From DATGPD01 sp031423015 (GTDB lineage: Bacteria; Planctomycetota; UBA1135; UBA2386): a DNA stretch of 64,000 nt. The DNA is taken from the NCBI GenBank assembly GCA_031423015.1, contig JANPER010000271.1:50225-114224 (forward strand). Direction: 5' to 3'. Both the position numbers and the translations under genes were made by a program. A model generated the notes under the pieces. That model was not told the origin of the DNA. It worked only from the letters and a program-made list of their open reading frames with translations, and did no database searches. How positions within the stretch are numbered: position 1 is the stretch's first letter; each line of letters starts with the position of its first letter. This document shows, in pieces, positions 7,839 through 16,365 of the stretch.

Positions 7839-8732
7839 TCAGCGTCGCCGTTGGTGAGCCAACACCACGCCGGCGACGATCAGCACGCCGCCGCTCAGCT
7901 GCGTGAGTGTCACGTCTTCACCGAGCATGAGGGCGCCCGCGGTCATCGCGAACACCGGCACGAGGTTGGTGTAGATCGCTGCCCGCGCCGCGCCTGCGGT
8001 CTTGATGGTGTGGTTCCAGAAGATCGCGGCGATGCCGGTCGAGAGCACGCCAGCGTAGGCGATGCAAGCCCAGACTTGCGGGCTCAGAGCCCAGCTTGGG
8101 GGCGCGTTGTAAACCGCCAGCACGCCGTGCACCGGCAGCACCAGCAGGTTCGACCAGCAGGCGAGGCGCGTCGGCGACAGCACGCCAACCAGGGGCTTGC
8201 ACAGAATCGTGGTGATGGCCCAGGTGAACGCGGCGGCGAGCACCAGGAGATTGCCGGTGAAGTAGCGCGCGCTGAAGTCGACGCCGTGGCTGGCGACGAC
8301 GATCGTGCCGGCGCCCAGCACGGTGAGCGCGATGGCGCCCCACATGCGCAGCGTGACGCGTTCGATGCCGAACGTCGCCGCCAGCAACGCGGTCCACACC
8401 GGCGACGTGGTGCCGAGCAGCCCAGCATTGCCGGCCGGCGTGCGCGCGAGGCCCGAGACCGACAGGCACTGGTTCAGCAGCGGACCGATGAGCGCCACGA
8501 GCATGACGCGCCCCAGCGGCAGCGGCGGACTCGACTGACGGCGCGACTCCCAGCGCAGGACCGCAGCGAGCACGACGACGGAGAACGCCAAGCGCACGCC
8601 GTTGAAGGCGAACGGGTGCAAGCCGCTGCCGATCGCGAGGCGCACGATCGCCAGGTTGGTACCCCAGATCGCGGAGACGGCGAGCGGCAAGAGCCAGGCG
8701 AGGTGATCAGGCGCGGGCGTGCGGGGCGGCAT
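7839..8732 (-). CDS. EamA/DMT-family transporter
   Basis: From ATG 8732 the product has 297 residues, the usual length for a ten-helix drug/metabolite transporter. Two EamA repeats are visible: residues about 12-140 (start WLLPLAVSAIWGTNLAIV) and about 155-290 (start NLLVLAAAFTWAITTIL), the second ending in GVLIVAGVVLAHQ. The family exports amino acids, nucleosides or other small metabolites; the substrate cannot be told. The frame is open well upstream (to 9104), but that part overlaps the AcpH gene and is a shadow. Confidence 0.92.
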   Translation of the reverse strand: MPPRTPAPDHLAWLLPLAVSAIWGTNLAIVRLAIGSGLHPFAFNGVRLAFSVVVLAAVLRWESRRQSSPPLPLGRVMLVALIGPLLNQCLSVSGLARTPAGNAGLLGTTSPVWTALLAATFGIERVTLRMWGAIALTVLGAGTIVVASHGVDFSARYFTGNLLVLAAAFTWAITTILCKPLVGVLSPTRLACWSNLLVLPVHGVLAVYNAPPSWALSPQVWACIAYAGVLSTGIAAIFWNHTIKTAGAARAAIYTNLVPVFAMTAGALMLGEDVTLTQLSGGVLIVAGVVLAHQRRR

Positions 8733-8791
8733 CCGGGCGGCAGGAAAGTAGCGACGCGCACGTGGCGCCGTGAGCACCGCGTTGCCGATCC

Positions 8792-9409
8792 TCAGCCGCC
8801 GGCCTGCGCCAAGGCGATCGCCTCGGGAAAGAACGCGCGGAAGTCGGTGACAAAGCCATCCCGGTGCGCGACGAGGTCGCGCACCGCGTCTTCCAGCGGA
8901 TGGTCGCGGCGCAGGCGGGTGCGCATGCGGCGCAGGGCGAGGGCGATGCCGTCGACCTCGGCGTACGACGCGAGCCAACCCTGCGCGCGCATCGGCGCGT
9001 AGAACGGCGGCATCGCCTCGGGCATGAGCGCGTGCAGGCCATCGAGGGTGCCATGCACGCGGGCGAGGAACACCGCGAGCGGCTCGTTCGACCACTGCGA
9101 CCAAGTGTGCGCCAGCACGTAGTCATAGAACACGTCGACCAGCACGCGGCGGTAGTGGCCGTGTACTGGGTCGATGCGCGCGCAGCTTTGGCGGAACATC
9201 GGGTGCGTCGCGGTGAGGCTGTCGATGCGTCGGTGCAGCGTGATGGCGTCGCACAGCGCGGCGTCGAGATCGTCGCGGGGCGCCCCTTCTTGCAAGGGCG
9301 TCGCGCGCGATGGGAGCGGCCCGCGCACCACGTCGCCGAGCAGCGCGCCGAGGAAGCCCTGCGGCGTCTTGGGGGTGAGGAAGAGGTGGGCGAGCCAGTT
9401 CATGGACAC
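8792..9409 (-). CDS. acpH: Acyl carrier protein phosphodiesterase (AcpH/DUF479)
   Basis: A 205-residue protein starting MSMNWLAHLFL, very like the conserved AcpH opening MNWLAHLxLS, followed by GALLGDVVRG with the metal-binding Asp. Further on are LHRRIDSLTATHP and VDVFYDYVLAHTW, which fit the HD-like active site. AcpH removes the 4'-phosphopantetheine group from acyl carrier protein. The second ATG (9403) is an equally plausible start. It stands upstream of the EamA gene in the same direction, 59 bases away. Confidence 0.9.
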   Translation of the reverse strand: MSMNWLAHLFLTPKTPQGFLGALLGDVVRGPLPSRATPLQEGAPRDDLDAALCDAITLHRRIDSLTATHPMFRQSCARIDPVHGHYRRVLVDVFYDYVLAHTWSQWSNEPLAVFLARVHGTLDGLHALMPEAMPPFYAPMRAQGWLASYAEVDGIALALRRMRTRLRRDHPLEDAVRDLVAHRDGFVTDFRAFFPEAIALAQAGG

Positions 9410-9557
9410 GTTGCGACATGCCTCGACCGAATCCGGGTCGCTCCGCCCGTGGGCGAAGGCACGGCCAATGCGGTCGCGAGTCTACGTTGCCCATCACGCC
9501 ACGCCGTCAATTCACTTCGAGTTCAACGATCGTGGAGCTTCGGCCTTGCGTCGCCGC

Positions 9558-10910
9558 ATGGCTGGCAGTCGCCTTTCCGGCATGCTCGCCTGCATCCTGT
9601 CCTGCGTCGTGCAGCAAACCGCCGCGGTGCCGCCGCGCGCGCCGGAGTTGCTGTTGGTCGTGCCGCGCGCGTTCGTCGCCGGGGTCGAGTCCTACGCCGA
9701 GCAGCGTGCGCGCGACTTACCCTGTGAGGTGTTGGTGTTCGAAGACGCGATCGCGGCAACCGAGGGCGTCGACGCAGCGGAACGGTTGAAGCGTGCGTTG
9801 TGGCAGCGCTGGCGCAGCGGGGGGCTGCGGCATGTTCTGCTCGTCGGCGATGGCGATCGGCTGCCGGTCCGTTTCATGATGCTCGACCGCGTCACCAAAG
9901 AAGCCTGCGACGTGGCGTTCTACGGCAGCGACCTCTACTTCGGCGACCTTGCCCGCGCGGATGGCACGTTCGACGATTGGAACGCGCACAAGGCCGACTA
10001 CCACGCCGGCTACTTCGGTGAGGTGCACGGCGAACACCACAAGGACGGACCGATGAACTTCGACGCCATCGACTATCGTCCCGAGGTGGCGGTCGGCCGC
10101 TGGCCGGTGAGCGACGAAGTGGAGCTAGCGCGCGTCGTGGCGAAGTCCCTGGCGTTCGCGCAAGCGCCGCGACCACAGAAGTGCCGCCTGGCCTTGCTGC
10201 AGGTGCCGGGGTGGGTCGATGCGAGCGCGGCGTGGAACGATGTCGCGCGTGCGTTCGGCACCTGGGACGTGGTGCGCCACGGCTTTGGCGAAGGCGCGCG
10301 GGGTGCCGGGGCACAAGCCGTCGAGCAGACGATCCTCGACGGGGTCGACCTGTTGTTGCATGCCGGTCACGGCTCGCCAGCCGGCTTCGAAGGCAGCTTG
10401 CACGCTGGGTCACTCGCGCGGCTGCGAGCACCGTCGCGTCTGCCGATCGTGATGTCGGCGGGATGCTCGACTGCGTACTTCGCGACCCTGCCGCCGTACG
10501 AGACCTACGTCGACGTCGACGGCAAGCGACACGCGGGCACCAACGCGGGCGAAGTGTTCGCGCAGCCGCCGCCCCCGCCGTCGTGCCAGCAGCCGAGCGA
10601 CCTCGACCGCCACGGGTTCGGCGAACAGATGCTGCTCGCCGAGGGCGGAGCGGTCGCCTACTTCGGTTGCGACACCGGTTCGCAGCCGTGTGCGCTCACG
10701 TTGGTGGCGGAGTTCGCCCAAGCGATCGGCAGCGGCGAGGCCGAGCGTCTCGGCGACGCGTGGCGTCTGGGCGTGGCGCGTTACTTCGAGCGCGAGCATC
10801 TCGCAACGCTGCAACCGAACGCCGACTGGTATCCGCCGAGCATCTTCTTTCAGGCGATGAAGTTCCCCTTGTTCGGCGACCCGAGCTTGCGGGTACAGCC
10901 ACGGCGTTGA
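9558..10910 (+). CDS. Peptidase C25 (gingipain)-like secreted protein
   Basis: From ATG 9558 (TTG 9546 also possible) the protein has about 450 residues with a signal peptide (GMLACILSCVVQQTAAV). The catalytic dyad of clan CD peptidases is visible: HAGHG with His271, then SAGCSTA with Cys303, 32 residues later as in the C25 family. The N-terminal subdomain includes VLLVGDGDRLPVRF and YGSDLYFGDL, also typical of C25. The C-terminal motif FFQAMKFPLFGDPSLRV fits the family's LYGDPxL signature. It is probably exported and may process surface proteins. It lacks a sorting domain of the Por type. Confidence 0.85.
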   Translation: MAGSRLSGMLACILSCVVQQTAAVPPRAPELLLVVPRAFVAGVESYAEQRARDLPCEVLVFEDAIAATEGVDAAERLKRALWQRWRSGGLRHVLLVGDGDRLPVRFMMLDRVTKEACDVAFYGSDLYFGDLARADGTFDDWNAHKADYHAGYFGEVHGEHHKDGPMNFDAIDYRPEVAVGRWPVSDEVELARVVAKSLAFAQAPRPQKCRLALLQVPGWVDASAAWNDVARAFGTWDVVRHGFGEGARGAGAQAVEQTILDGVDLLLHAGHGSPAGFEGSLHAGSLARLRAPSRLPIVMSAGCSTAYFATLPPYETYVDVDGKRHAGTNAGEVFAQPPPPPSCQQPSDLDRHGFGEQMLLAEGGAVAYFGCDTGSQPCALTLVAEFAQAIGSGEAERLGDAWRLGVARYFEREHLATLQPNADWYPPSIFFQAMKFPLFGDPSLRVQPRR

Positions 10911-10933
10911 CTTCGCGGTATCTCGCGTTGCGG

Positions 10934-11893
10934 CTACTTCTTCTCCATTGCTTCTACCGCGCGCGGCGCGCCGTGCAAACGCAGCGCTGCATCCACGCGC
11001 GACTTGTCAGTCTCCAGCCGCCGCACGCGCAGCAGGGCGTCGAGCGCCGAGTCGGTGCTGGTGGCGCCGAGCGCCAACATCACGTGCCCGCGCAGCTTGG
11101 CGTCGCGCGCGCGCTGCAAGTACGGCAGCAGCTGCTCGGTGGCGTCTTCGCCGTACAAGTGCTTGGCGAACCGGCCGACGGCGCGGCTGAAGTTCTCGTC
11201 GTCGATCTCTGGCCAGGAGATGCACAGCGCCTCGATCAGCGTCGGCATGCGGCGCTCGGCACAGACCGTGGCGAGGGCGAGCTTGTAGTCGATGTCCTCG
11301 GTCTCGGCGCTGGCGCGCGCCAGCAGCGCCAGAAGGTCCAGCGCGTTGAGTGCGTCGAGCAACGCGGCGCGCTCCGCCAGCAGGCGCGCGGCCTCGTGGC
11401 GAACGGGTGTGGGCGCGGTCAGAGTCAGTTCCAACAGCGCGGCCTTCTTGCTGGCGAGGCTGCCCTCGCGCTGCGCCGCGATGAGCAACTCGGCGAGCTG
11501 CACCACCGGGTCGGCATTGCGTGCCAGCAGGGCATCGCCGATTACGGGATGGCTGCCAGGATGGGCGTCCAGGCGGAAGTAGCGTCCCGGCGGCAGACCA
11601 AGCTCGGCGTCGTCGACCGGATGCAGGCAGTAGAGCCGAGTCGCGGCGATCGCGGGCCGCACGTGCAGCGACACCTTCTTCCACTCGAGCACCGTCACCT
11701 CGGCCTCGGCGTCACCACGCAGAACGCGCGCGACCGCGACCTTGTGTAGGAGATAGTCGGCGCCGTGGGGGCGCACGCCACGGTGTTGGCCGACGATCAC
11801 GAGGGGCGCGCTTTCGATGCCGACGCGCAGTTCCTGCGCCGGTAGCGGCGACAGGCAAGCCATGAGGAGTGCCGCGCGGGGGAGAGTGTTCAT
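10934..11893 (-). CDS. Exported protein with HEAT-like helical C terminus
   Basis: A 319-residue protein with a clear signal peptide (ALLMACLSPLPAQE, cleavage probably after PAQ). The first 120 residues are beta-rich with LVIVGQHRGVRP and VTVLEWKKVSLHV, while residues about 130-310 are repeated helices (LAELLIAAQREGSLASKKAAL, LLARASAETED). The C terminus (GHVMLALGATSTDSALDALL) looks HEAT-like. Not assigned to a known enzyme family. It ends two bases from the start of a downstream-oriented lipoprotein gene (stop 11895, same strand), so it is probably the second gene of a two-gene unit. Confidence 0.72.
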   Translation of the reverse strand: MNTLPRAALLMACLSPLPAQELRVGIESAPLVIVGQHRGVRPHGADYLLHKVAVARVLRGDAEAEVTVLEWKKVSLHVRPAIAATRLYCLHPVDDAELGLPPGRYFRLDAHPGSHPVIGDALLARNADPVVQLAELLIAAQREGSLASKKAALLELTLTAPTPVRHEAARLLAERAALLDALNALDLLALLARASAETEDIDYKLALATVCAERRMPTLIEALCISWPEIDDENFSRAVGRFAKHLYGEDATEQLLPYLQRARDAKLRGHVMLALGATSTDSALDALLRVRRLETDKSRVDAALRLHGAPRAVEAMEKK

Positions 11894-11894
11894 G

Positions 11895-13655
11895 TCAGCG
11901 GTTGTAGAGGACGCGCTCGCGAAGATACGCCAGGTTGAGCGTGTTGAAGGACGTGTTGCTGCTCTGCGCCAACTCGAAGTTGAGCGACGGGCTCATGACG
12001 TTGACCGAGCCAGACGGGAACAGCGACGTGGGCATGCGGATGTGCTCGCTGTTGGAACCGGGGAAGTTGGTGGCGTCGCCACCATAGAGCCCGGTCGGCA
12101 TGGCGCCGTTCTTGACCAGCCCCATCGAGTGGCCCGTTTCGTGCGCCAGGACCACGGCGATGAAGCGTGCCATGCGACTGATCGCGTTGTTGATCGTCGT
12201 CGTGCGTGCGTCGTTCACCGTGCCGGCGAGGCGCGCGGCGTCTTGCCCGTCGCCGCCGATCGGCATGCCGATCGGCACGCCGATGATCTCGGTGCGCAGG
12301 GCATCGTAGGTCTGCCGGAACAGCGTGGTCGAGGGGCCGCCGAGACCGTTGGTGTTGTCGAGCACGGTGAGCACGAACACCCCGAGTCGGCTGGCCTGGA
12401 ACGCCTCGAGGCTGTCGTTGTTCTGGCTGTCGTTGTTGGGGTCGTAGAGCGCGAGGCCGAGCACGCCCGACTGGGTCGGTGCGCCGCCGATGGCGATCTG
12501 CGAGAAGCCATGGTCAGCGTACGCCACGCTCGCTGACCCCGGGAACGACCCGGGTGAGGTGAACGTGAAGCTGACGTTGGCGCCGCCCAGCAAGCGCGCG
12601 AGTTCCAGCAAGATCGAGAGTCGCATCCGGTCGACGACCGCGCTGTTGACGGTCGCATCTGCCCCTTGCAAACCGATCAGGTGAAACGCATCCAGGAGAT
12701 CGGCGCGACCGTTGCTGCCGGCAGTCACTGCGACGGTGAACGTCGATCCGGCGCCGGCCACGAGTGTGTAGGACTCGAGATCGCGGGTGGTGTCGAGGTA
12801 CCAAAGCTGGCTGGGATTGACTGATGTCTCAAAGGGGCGCAACCCGTCGTTCAGCGTCGTGGCGCGCAACAGCATGGTGGAGAGCGCCGAGACCATGCCG
12901 GTACTGTCGCGCACCAACGCGGTGAGCGTGACCTCGGCGTTAGGGAACGCCACGGTGGCAGGCACGGTGTAGCTCGCGAGCGCGCTCGTCGCCGCCGTTG
13001 CCACCAAGTGGGGCACCAGGTTGGTCGCCGCGCCGATCGACTGGCCGTTGACGCTGACCGCGACGTTCGCCGTGATCTCGTTGCGAGTCGCCTCGACGAG
13101 CGAGGTCGGATCGCTGTACGTCAGGTCGAGCGTGAAGCCGGTGGTGGGCACCTGCAGCGTGCCACCCGCCGCGCCTTGGCCGTTGAGCGTGCGGTCGACG
13201 TTGCTGGCAGTGAACAGCGCGATCGCCGGCAGGTCGCCGTCGCCCTTGGTCAACACCACGGCGCTGCCATCGCGCCCGCGGTTGCCGGCGGCGTCGATCA
13301 CTGCGTCGTTGTTGGCGGAAAGCGCGAGCGTGGAGGTCGTTGGCATCAAGTTCACGCCGCTGCCGACGACCAGCAAGAGGGTCCGGTTGTCGATGAGGGT
13401 GGGTGCCGCGGTCACGACGCCGAGGCTGCCGCCGGCCGCAAGCGTGAAGTCGGCGTCGGTGAGCAGGGTGCCGGCGACCAAGGCGATCGGCTCGTTGAAC
13501 AGCAAGCGCATGGTGTCCCCGCTTGCCGGGATGGCCCCGGCGCCGACGAAGACCGCAGCCGACAGCGTCGGCGGCGAGGTATCGCCGGAGCCGCGATGGC
13601 CGCCACCGCCGCAGCCAGCAGACAAGAGCACCAGACCGATTGCAGTTCGCCACAT
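11895..13655 (-). CDS. Metzincin-like metallopeptidase lipoprotein
   Basis: A 586-residue lipoprotein (LLSAGCGGGG, lipobox SAGC) with an Ig-like SbsA/Big domain first (PPTLSAAVFVGAGAIPASG, then LLFNEPIALVAG) and a peptidase-like domain at the C-terminal end. The zinc helix VVLAHETGHSMG (HETGH at residues 505-509) and a Met-turn-like NVMSPS (Met554) follow the metzincin order. The expected third ligand (His or Asp ten residues after the first His) is Lys515. The protein may use another ligand or be inactive. It is followed at once by the HEAT-like exported protein gene (one-base gap), so the two are probably co-transcribed. Confidence 0.8.
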   Translation of the reverse strand: MWRTAIGLVLLSAGCGGGGHRGSGDTSPPTLSAAVFVGAGAIPASGDTMRLLFNEPIALVAGTLLTDADFTLAAGGSLGVVTAAPTLIDNRTLLLVVGSGVNLMPTTSTLALSANNDAVIDAAGNRGRDGSAVVLTKGDGDLPAIALFTASNVDRTLNGQGAAGGTLQVPTTGFTLDLTYSDPTSLVEATRNEITANVAVSVNGQSIGAATNLVPHLVATAATSALASYTVPATVAFPNAEVTLTALVRDSTGMVSALSTMLLRATTLNDGLRPFETSVNPSQLWYLDTTRDLESYTLVAGAGSTFTVAVTAGSNGRADLLDAFHLIGLQGADATVNSAVVDRMRLSILLELARLLGGANVSFTFTSPGSFPGSASVAYADHGFSQIAIGGAPTQSGVLGLALYDPNNDSQNNDSLEAFQASRLGVFVLTVLDNTNGLGGPSTTLFRQTYDALRTEIIGVPIGMPIGGDGQDAARLAGTVNDARTTTINNAISRMARFIAVVLAHETGHSMGLVKNGAMPTGLYGGDATNFPGSNSEHIRMPTSLFPSGSVNVMSPSLNFELAQSSNTSFNTLNLAYLRERVLYNR

Positions 13656-13772
13656 CGTCAGTTCGATATCAAGGGAGGGAGAGTCGCCACGCTACCTATC
13701 GGACATCGAACGCAGAAGCCTCTAACCTGGCGAGAAGAGCGCGAGGCGCGACTCGACCGTCTGCGCTGGATC

Positions 13773-14198
13773 GTGCGTGCGCGGCGCGCCGGCCAGCAGC
13801 GCGGCGGCCTCTGGACCGCGCTCGGTCTGCTCCTCTTGGTGGGGGCGGTGTTCCTGGCGATGCAATGGATGCCCAATGGGCCGCGGCGAAGTTCGGCGCC
13901 GCGCCCGCGGCAAGGGCCGGTGACGACGGAGCCACAGGGCGAGGTCGGCGACGTCACGCGGTTTGCTTGGCAGTGGCCGGGCGCTGAACGTGCCTTCGAG
14001 GTGCAGGTGCTCGACGCGGAGTTTGCCGAGGTGGCACGGCTCGGTCCGACCGATGCCGGCGCGACGTCGCTGTCGATGCCAGTGGACCTGCGTCAGCGAC
14101 TGCTTCCCGGTGGGGTCTACCACTGGGTTGTCGAGTCCCTGGCCGACGGCGAACTGGTGCGGTCGCGGGTCGCGTCGTTCTGCCTGCCGCCGCGCTGA
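13773..14198 (+). CDS. Membrane-anchored protein with an Ig/FNIII-like domain
   Basis: With the GTG at 13773 the protein has 141 residues: a basic N terminus (VRARRAGQQR), one membrane helix (GLLLLVGAVFLAMQW), a linker and an extracytoplasmic beta domain (TRFAWQWPGAERAFEVQVLDAE to YHWVVESLADG). The FxWxxPxxAxxYxVxVxD-like pattern is typical of FNIII-type domains on anti-sigma and sensor proteins. No ATG exists in the frame, and the open frame begins about 80 bases further upstream without a usual start, so the start is uncertain. It is transcribed toward the kinase gene 150 bases downstream. Confidence 0.65.
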   Translation: MRARRAGQQRGGLWTALGLLLLVGAVFLAMQWMPNGPRRSSAPRPRQGPVTTEPQGEVGDVTRFAWQWPGAERAFEVQVLDAEFAEVARLGPTDAGATSLSMPVDLRQRLLPGGVYHWVVESLADGELVRSRVASFCLPPR

Positions 14199-14348
14199 TT
14201 CCTGCCGCGCAGATTCCGTCGTCCCTACCGATCCGCCAGCGCCATAGCCGCCGCCGGCTCTCGCCCTATCTCAACTCGCCGCAGGGGGATACCGAAAGAC
14301 CCTCACGGGAGAGGGACCGCAAACCCAGCCACCTTTGACAACGCAACG

Positions 14349-15278
14349 ATGATGAAAATCGCGGTCGGGGAGATTGTGCAAGGATACCGGGTCGTCCGGT
14401 TCCTGGGCCGCGGAGGGTTCTCCTCCGTGTATCTGGCCGAGCACCAGGAGACCGGCGACAAGGTCGCGCTCAAAGTAGGCGCGTCCGCAGGCGGGGGCCG
14501 TCAGGTCACGCGCTTGCTCGAGGTCACTGCGCGCCGCACACCAGAGGGCATCAGTCCGGACGAGTTGCCGGCTGAGGCAGTTTTCTTTCATGGGCAGGAA
14601 GTGCGCATCGATCTCTTCGACGGCGAAGAGGTACGGCGCATGCTGCAGCTCGAGGCTGACGTGTTGGCGCGCGGCAACTCGCAGACGCTGGTGCAGGTGA
14701 AGGATCGACTCAACGTGGATGGTCGCCCCATCCTCGTGCTCGAGTATGTGCGCGGCAAAACGCTGCGCGAAAAGATCCGCAGCCTCGACGGCATCCACCT
14801 CAACTGGTTCTTGGCCATCGTGCGTGGGATCCTGGGCATGCAGGAGGCCGGCACCTTCGACTACCACGGCGATCTCAAGCCCGAGAACATCATCATCAAG
14901 CCGAGCGGCAAGGTGGTGCTGATCGACCCGGCGATGCGCACCGGCGTGCCCGACGTGGTCACCACGACGCCGCACTACAACCCGCTCTTGCAGACCGACA
15001 GCAAGGCGGACGTGATGGCGATCGGCATCATGATCTACGAGATCTTGACCGGCACGCTGCCGTTCGACGATGTGCCGTGGGAGTACGCGGGCAAGCGTGT
15101 GGGGGGTGAGACCGCGCGCCTGTCGCTGTCGTTCTTCTTCAGCTACTGCCCGCCGCAGATGCTGAACCCCAAGACGCCGCCCGAGCTGGAACGCATCATC
15201 TACCGCTGCATCACGGTGCCGAGCTACGGGCTGAAGGAGCTGCAGGTGGACTTGGAAGAGTTCATCGGCAAGGCGTGA
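14349..15278 (+). CDS. Serine/threonine protein kinase, atypical active site
   Basis: A 309-residue protein consisting of a kinase domain only. The glycine loop FLGRGGFSSVYLA and the Lys of VALKVG (subdomain II) are present, and the catalytic loop reads YHGDLKPENI, with Gly for the usual Arg of HRD. The metal-binding site reads LIDPAM, so DFG is replaced by DPA while the Asp is kept. About 60 extra residues lie between the beta-3 Lys and helix C. Sugden-type Ser/Thr kinases are common in Planctomycetota. It has no membrane helix, so it is cytoplasmic. Substitutions suggest an unusual but possibly active kinase. Confidence 0.9.
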   Translation: MMKIAVGEIVQGYRVVRFLGRGGFSSVYLAEHQETGDKVALKVGASAGGGRQVTRLLEVTARRTPEGISPDELPAEAVFFHGQEVRIDLFDGEEVRRMLQLEADVLARGNSQTLVQVKDRLNVDGRPILVLEYVRGKTLREKIRSLDGIHLNWFLAIVRGILGMQEAGTFDYHGDLKPENIIIKPSGKVVLIDPAMRTGVPDVVTTTPHYNPLLQTDSKADVMAIGIMIYEILTGTLPFDDVPWEYAGKRVGGETARLSLSFFFSYCPPQMLNPKTPPELERIIYRCITVPSYGLKELQVDLEEFIGKA

Positions 15279-15408
15279 GCGGGGCGGGAGGCGGGTTAGA
15301 CCGAGCCATCCAGCACGTCACCCGCGCTAGGTGCAGGAAGGCTGCGGGTGCCCGATCGCGTTCGCTTTCTGACTTCGCCCCTGGCATCGACTGGTAGCTG
15401 ACCAACCC

Positions 15409-15438
15409 GTGGCGCCGATCTGCCGGCGCCGCTAACCT
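15409..15438 (+). promoter_or_regulatory. Candidate promoter of the MNT/HepT pair
   Basis: GTGGCG (15409-15414) and TAACCT (15433-15438) are 18 bases apart and precede the MNT gene ATG by 11 bases. The -10-like box has the GC prefix seen at other candidates in this window. Confidence 0.35.
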
Positions 15439-15449
15439 CAATCGGCCGG

Positions 15450-15815
15450 ATGCGTCACTCGACGATCACCCCCCAACAGGCTGCCGAGGCTCTGGTCGCC
15501 CGGGCCACGCAGCGCCACGCTGCCGTCGAGGCCCGTCGCCTTGTCATCCGCGGCAAGCTGTCAGCCCTCGCCGACATGTTGCGCACGCGCTACGGCGCGC
15601 AGCGCGTCATGGTGTTCGGATCGTTGGCGTGGGGAGGCTTCCACGCGCAGTCTGATGTCGACATCGCCGTCGAAGGCATCGCGCCCGAGCGACTTTGGGA
15701 AGCCACGACCGACGCGAACGAGGGCATGCCGGCGACGGTCGAGTTGTTCGCGCTCGAGTCGCTGCCGCAGAGCTTTCGTCAACGTGTTCTCTCCGAGGGA
15801 GAATTGATCGTTTGA
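15450..15815 (+). CDS. MNT-type nucleotidyltransferase antitoxin
   Basis: A 121-residue minimal nucleotidyltransferase. The signature GS (residues 57-58) is followed by SDVD (residues 68-71), the G-S-x9-S-D-x-D pattern of MNT proteins; a third acidic residue is likely in ATVELFALE. In known HEPN/MNT modules this protein modifies the HepT toxin by AMPylation of its active-site Tyr. Its stop TGA overlaps the TTG start of the HEPN gene by TTGA, so the antitoxin is made first and the toxin by coupling. Confidence 0.85.
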   Translation: MRHSTITPQQAAEALVARATQRHAAVEARRLVIRGKLSALADMLRTRYGAQRVMVFGSLAWGGFHAQSDVDIAVEGIAPERLWEATTDANEGMPATVELFALESLPQSFRQRVLSEGELIV

Positions 15816-16324
15816 AGCCGGCCAATGACGCGCGCGTCAGGTTGACCCGGCTCATCGACGAGGCCAGCATTGAGATCGATGCGCTAGAGACGACTGCCAG
15901 CGTGGTTCTGCGCGATCGTGCCGCACTCGACAACGCTGCGCCTGGCGAAGCGGTGCTCGCACTCATCGCGGTTCGGCTGCACCGGTACTACACCGCGCTC
16001 GAGGCCCTATTGGAGCGCGTCGCACGTCTGTTCGACGAGTCGGTCCCCGAGGGGCCGACGTCGCACCGCGACCTCTTGCAGCAGATGGCCGCCGACCTTC
16101 CTCCCCTGCGACCCGCGTTGCTCGATCGAGATCTAGCACGTCGTCTGCACAGCCTCTTGAGCTTTAGGCACTTCTTTCGGCACGCGTATGACGTGGCGTT
16201 GGACGTGGGTGAACTGCGGCGGCACGCGGACAGCCTGTGTGACTTGCATCCGCTCTTGGAGGCGGCGTTGAACCGTTTCCTCGCGTTCGCACGCGCGACG
16301 CGCGACGCGTTGCCAGCCGGCTAG
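15812..16324 (+). CDS. HepT-like HEPN ribonuclease toxin
   Basis: A 170-residue all-helical protein from TTG 15812, chosen because it overlaps the antitoxin stop (TTGA) and the coding pattern begins here. The HEPN active site R-x4-H-x-Y is present as RHFFRHAY (Arg119, His124, Tyr126) in a helix near residue 120. HEPN toxins of this class cleave RNA; the Tyr is the site the MNT antitoxin modifies. It is longer than classical HepT (about 130-140), fitting the HepT-like group with an extended N terminus. The pair is flanked by unrelated genes, as expected for a mobile defence or stress module. Confidence 0.85.
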   Translation: MKPANDARVRLTRLIDEASIEIDALETTASVVLRDRAALDNAAPGEAVLALIAVRLHRYYTALEALLERVARLFDESVPEGPTSHRDLLQQMAADLPPLRPALLDRDLARRLHSLLSFRHFFRHAYDVALDVGELRRHADSLCDLHPLLEAALNRFLAFARATRDALPAG

Positions 16325-16365
16325 CACATTTGACGGGCGCGGGTCGAGGTGGCGGCGTGCGTCGG

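Noticed and set aside
14335..14340. TTGACA as a -35 box for the kinase gene
   Set aside because: The matching -10 position falls inside the coding sequence, 9 bases after the start codon.
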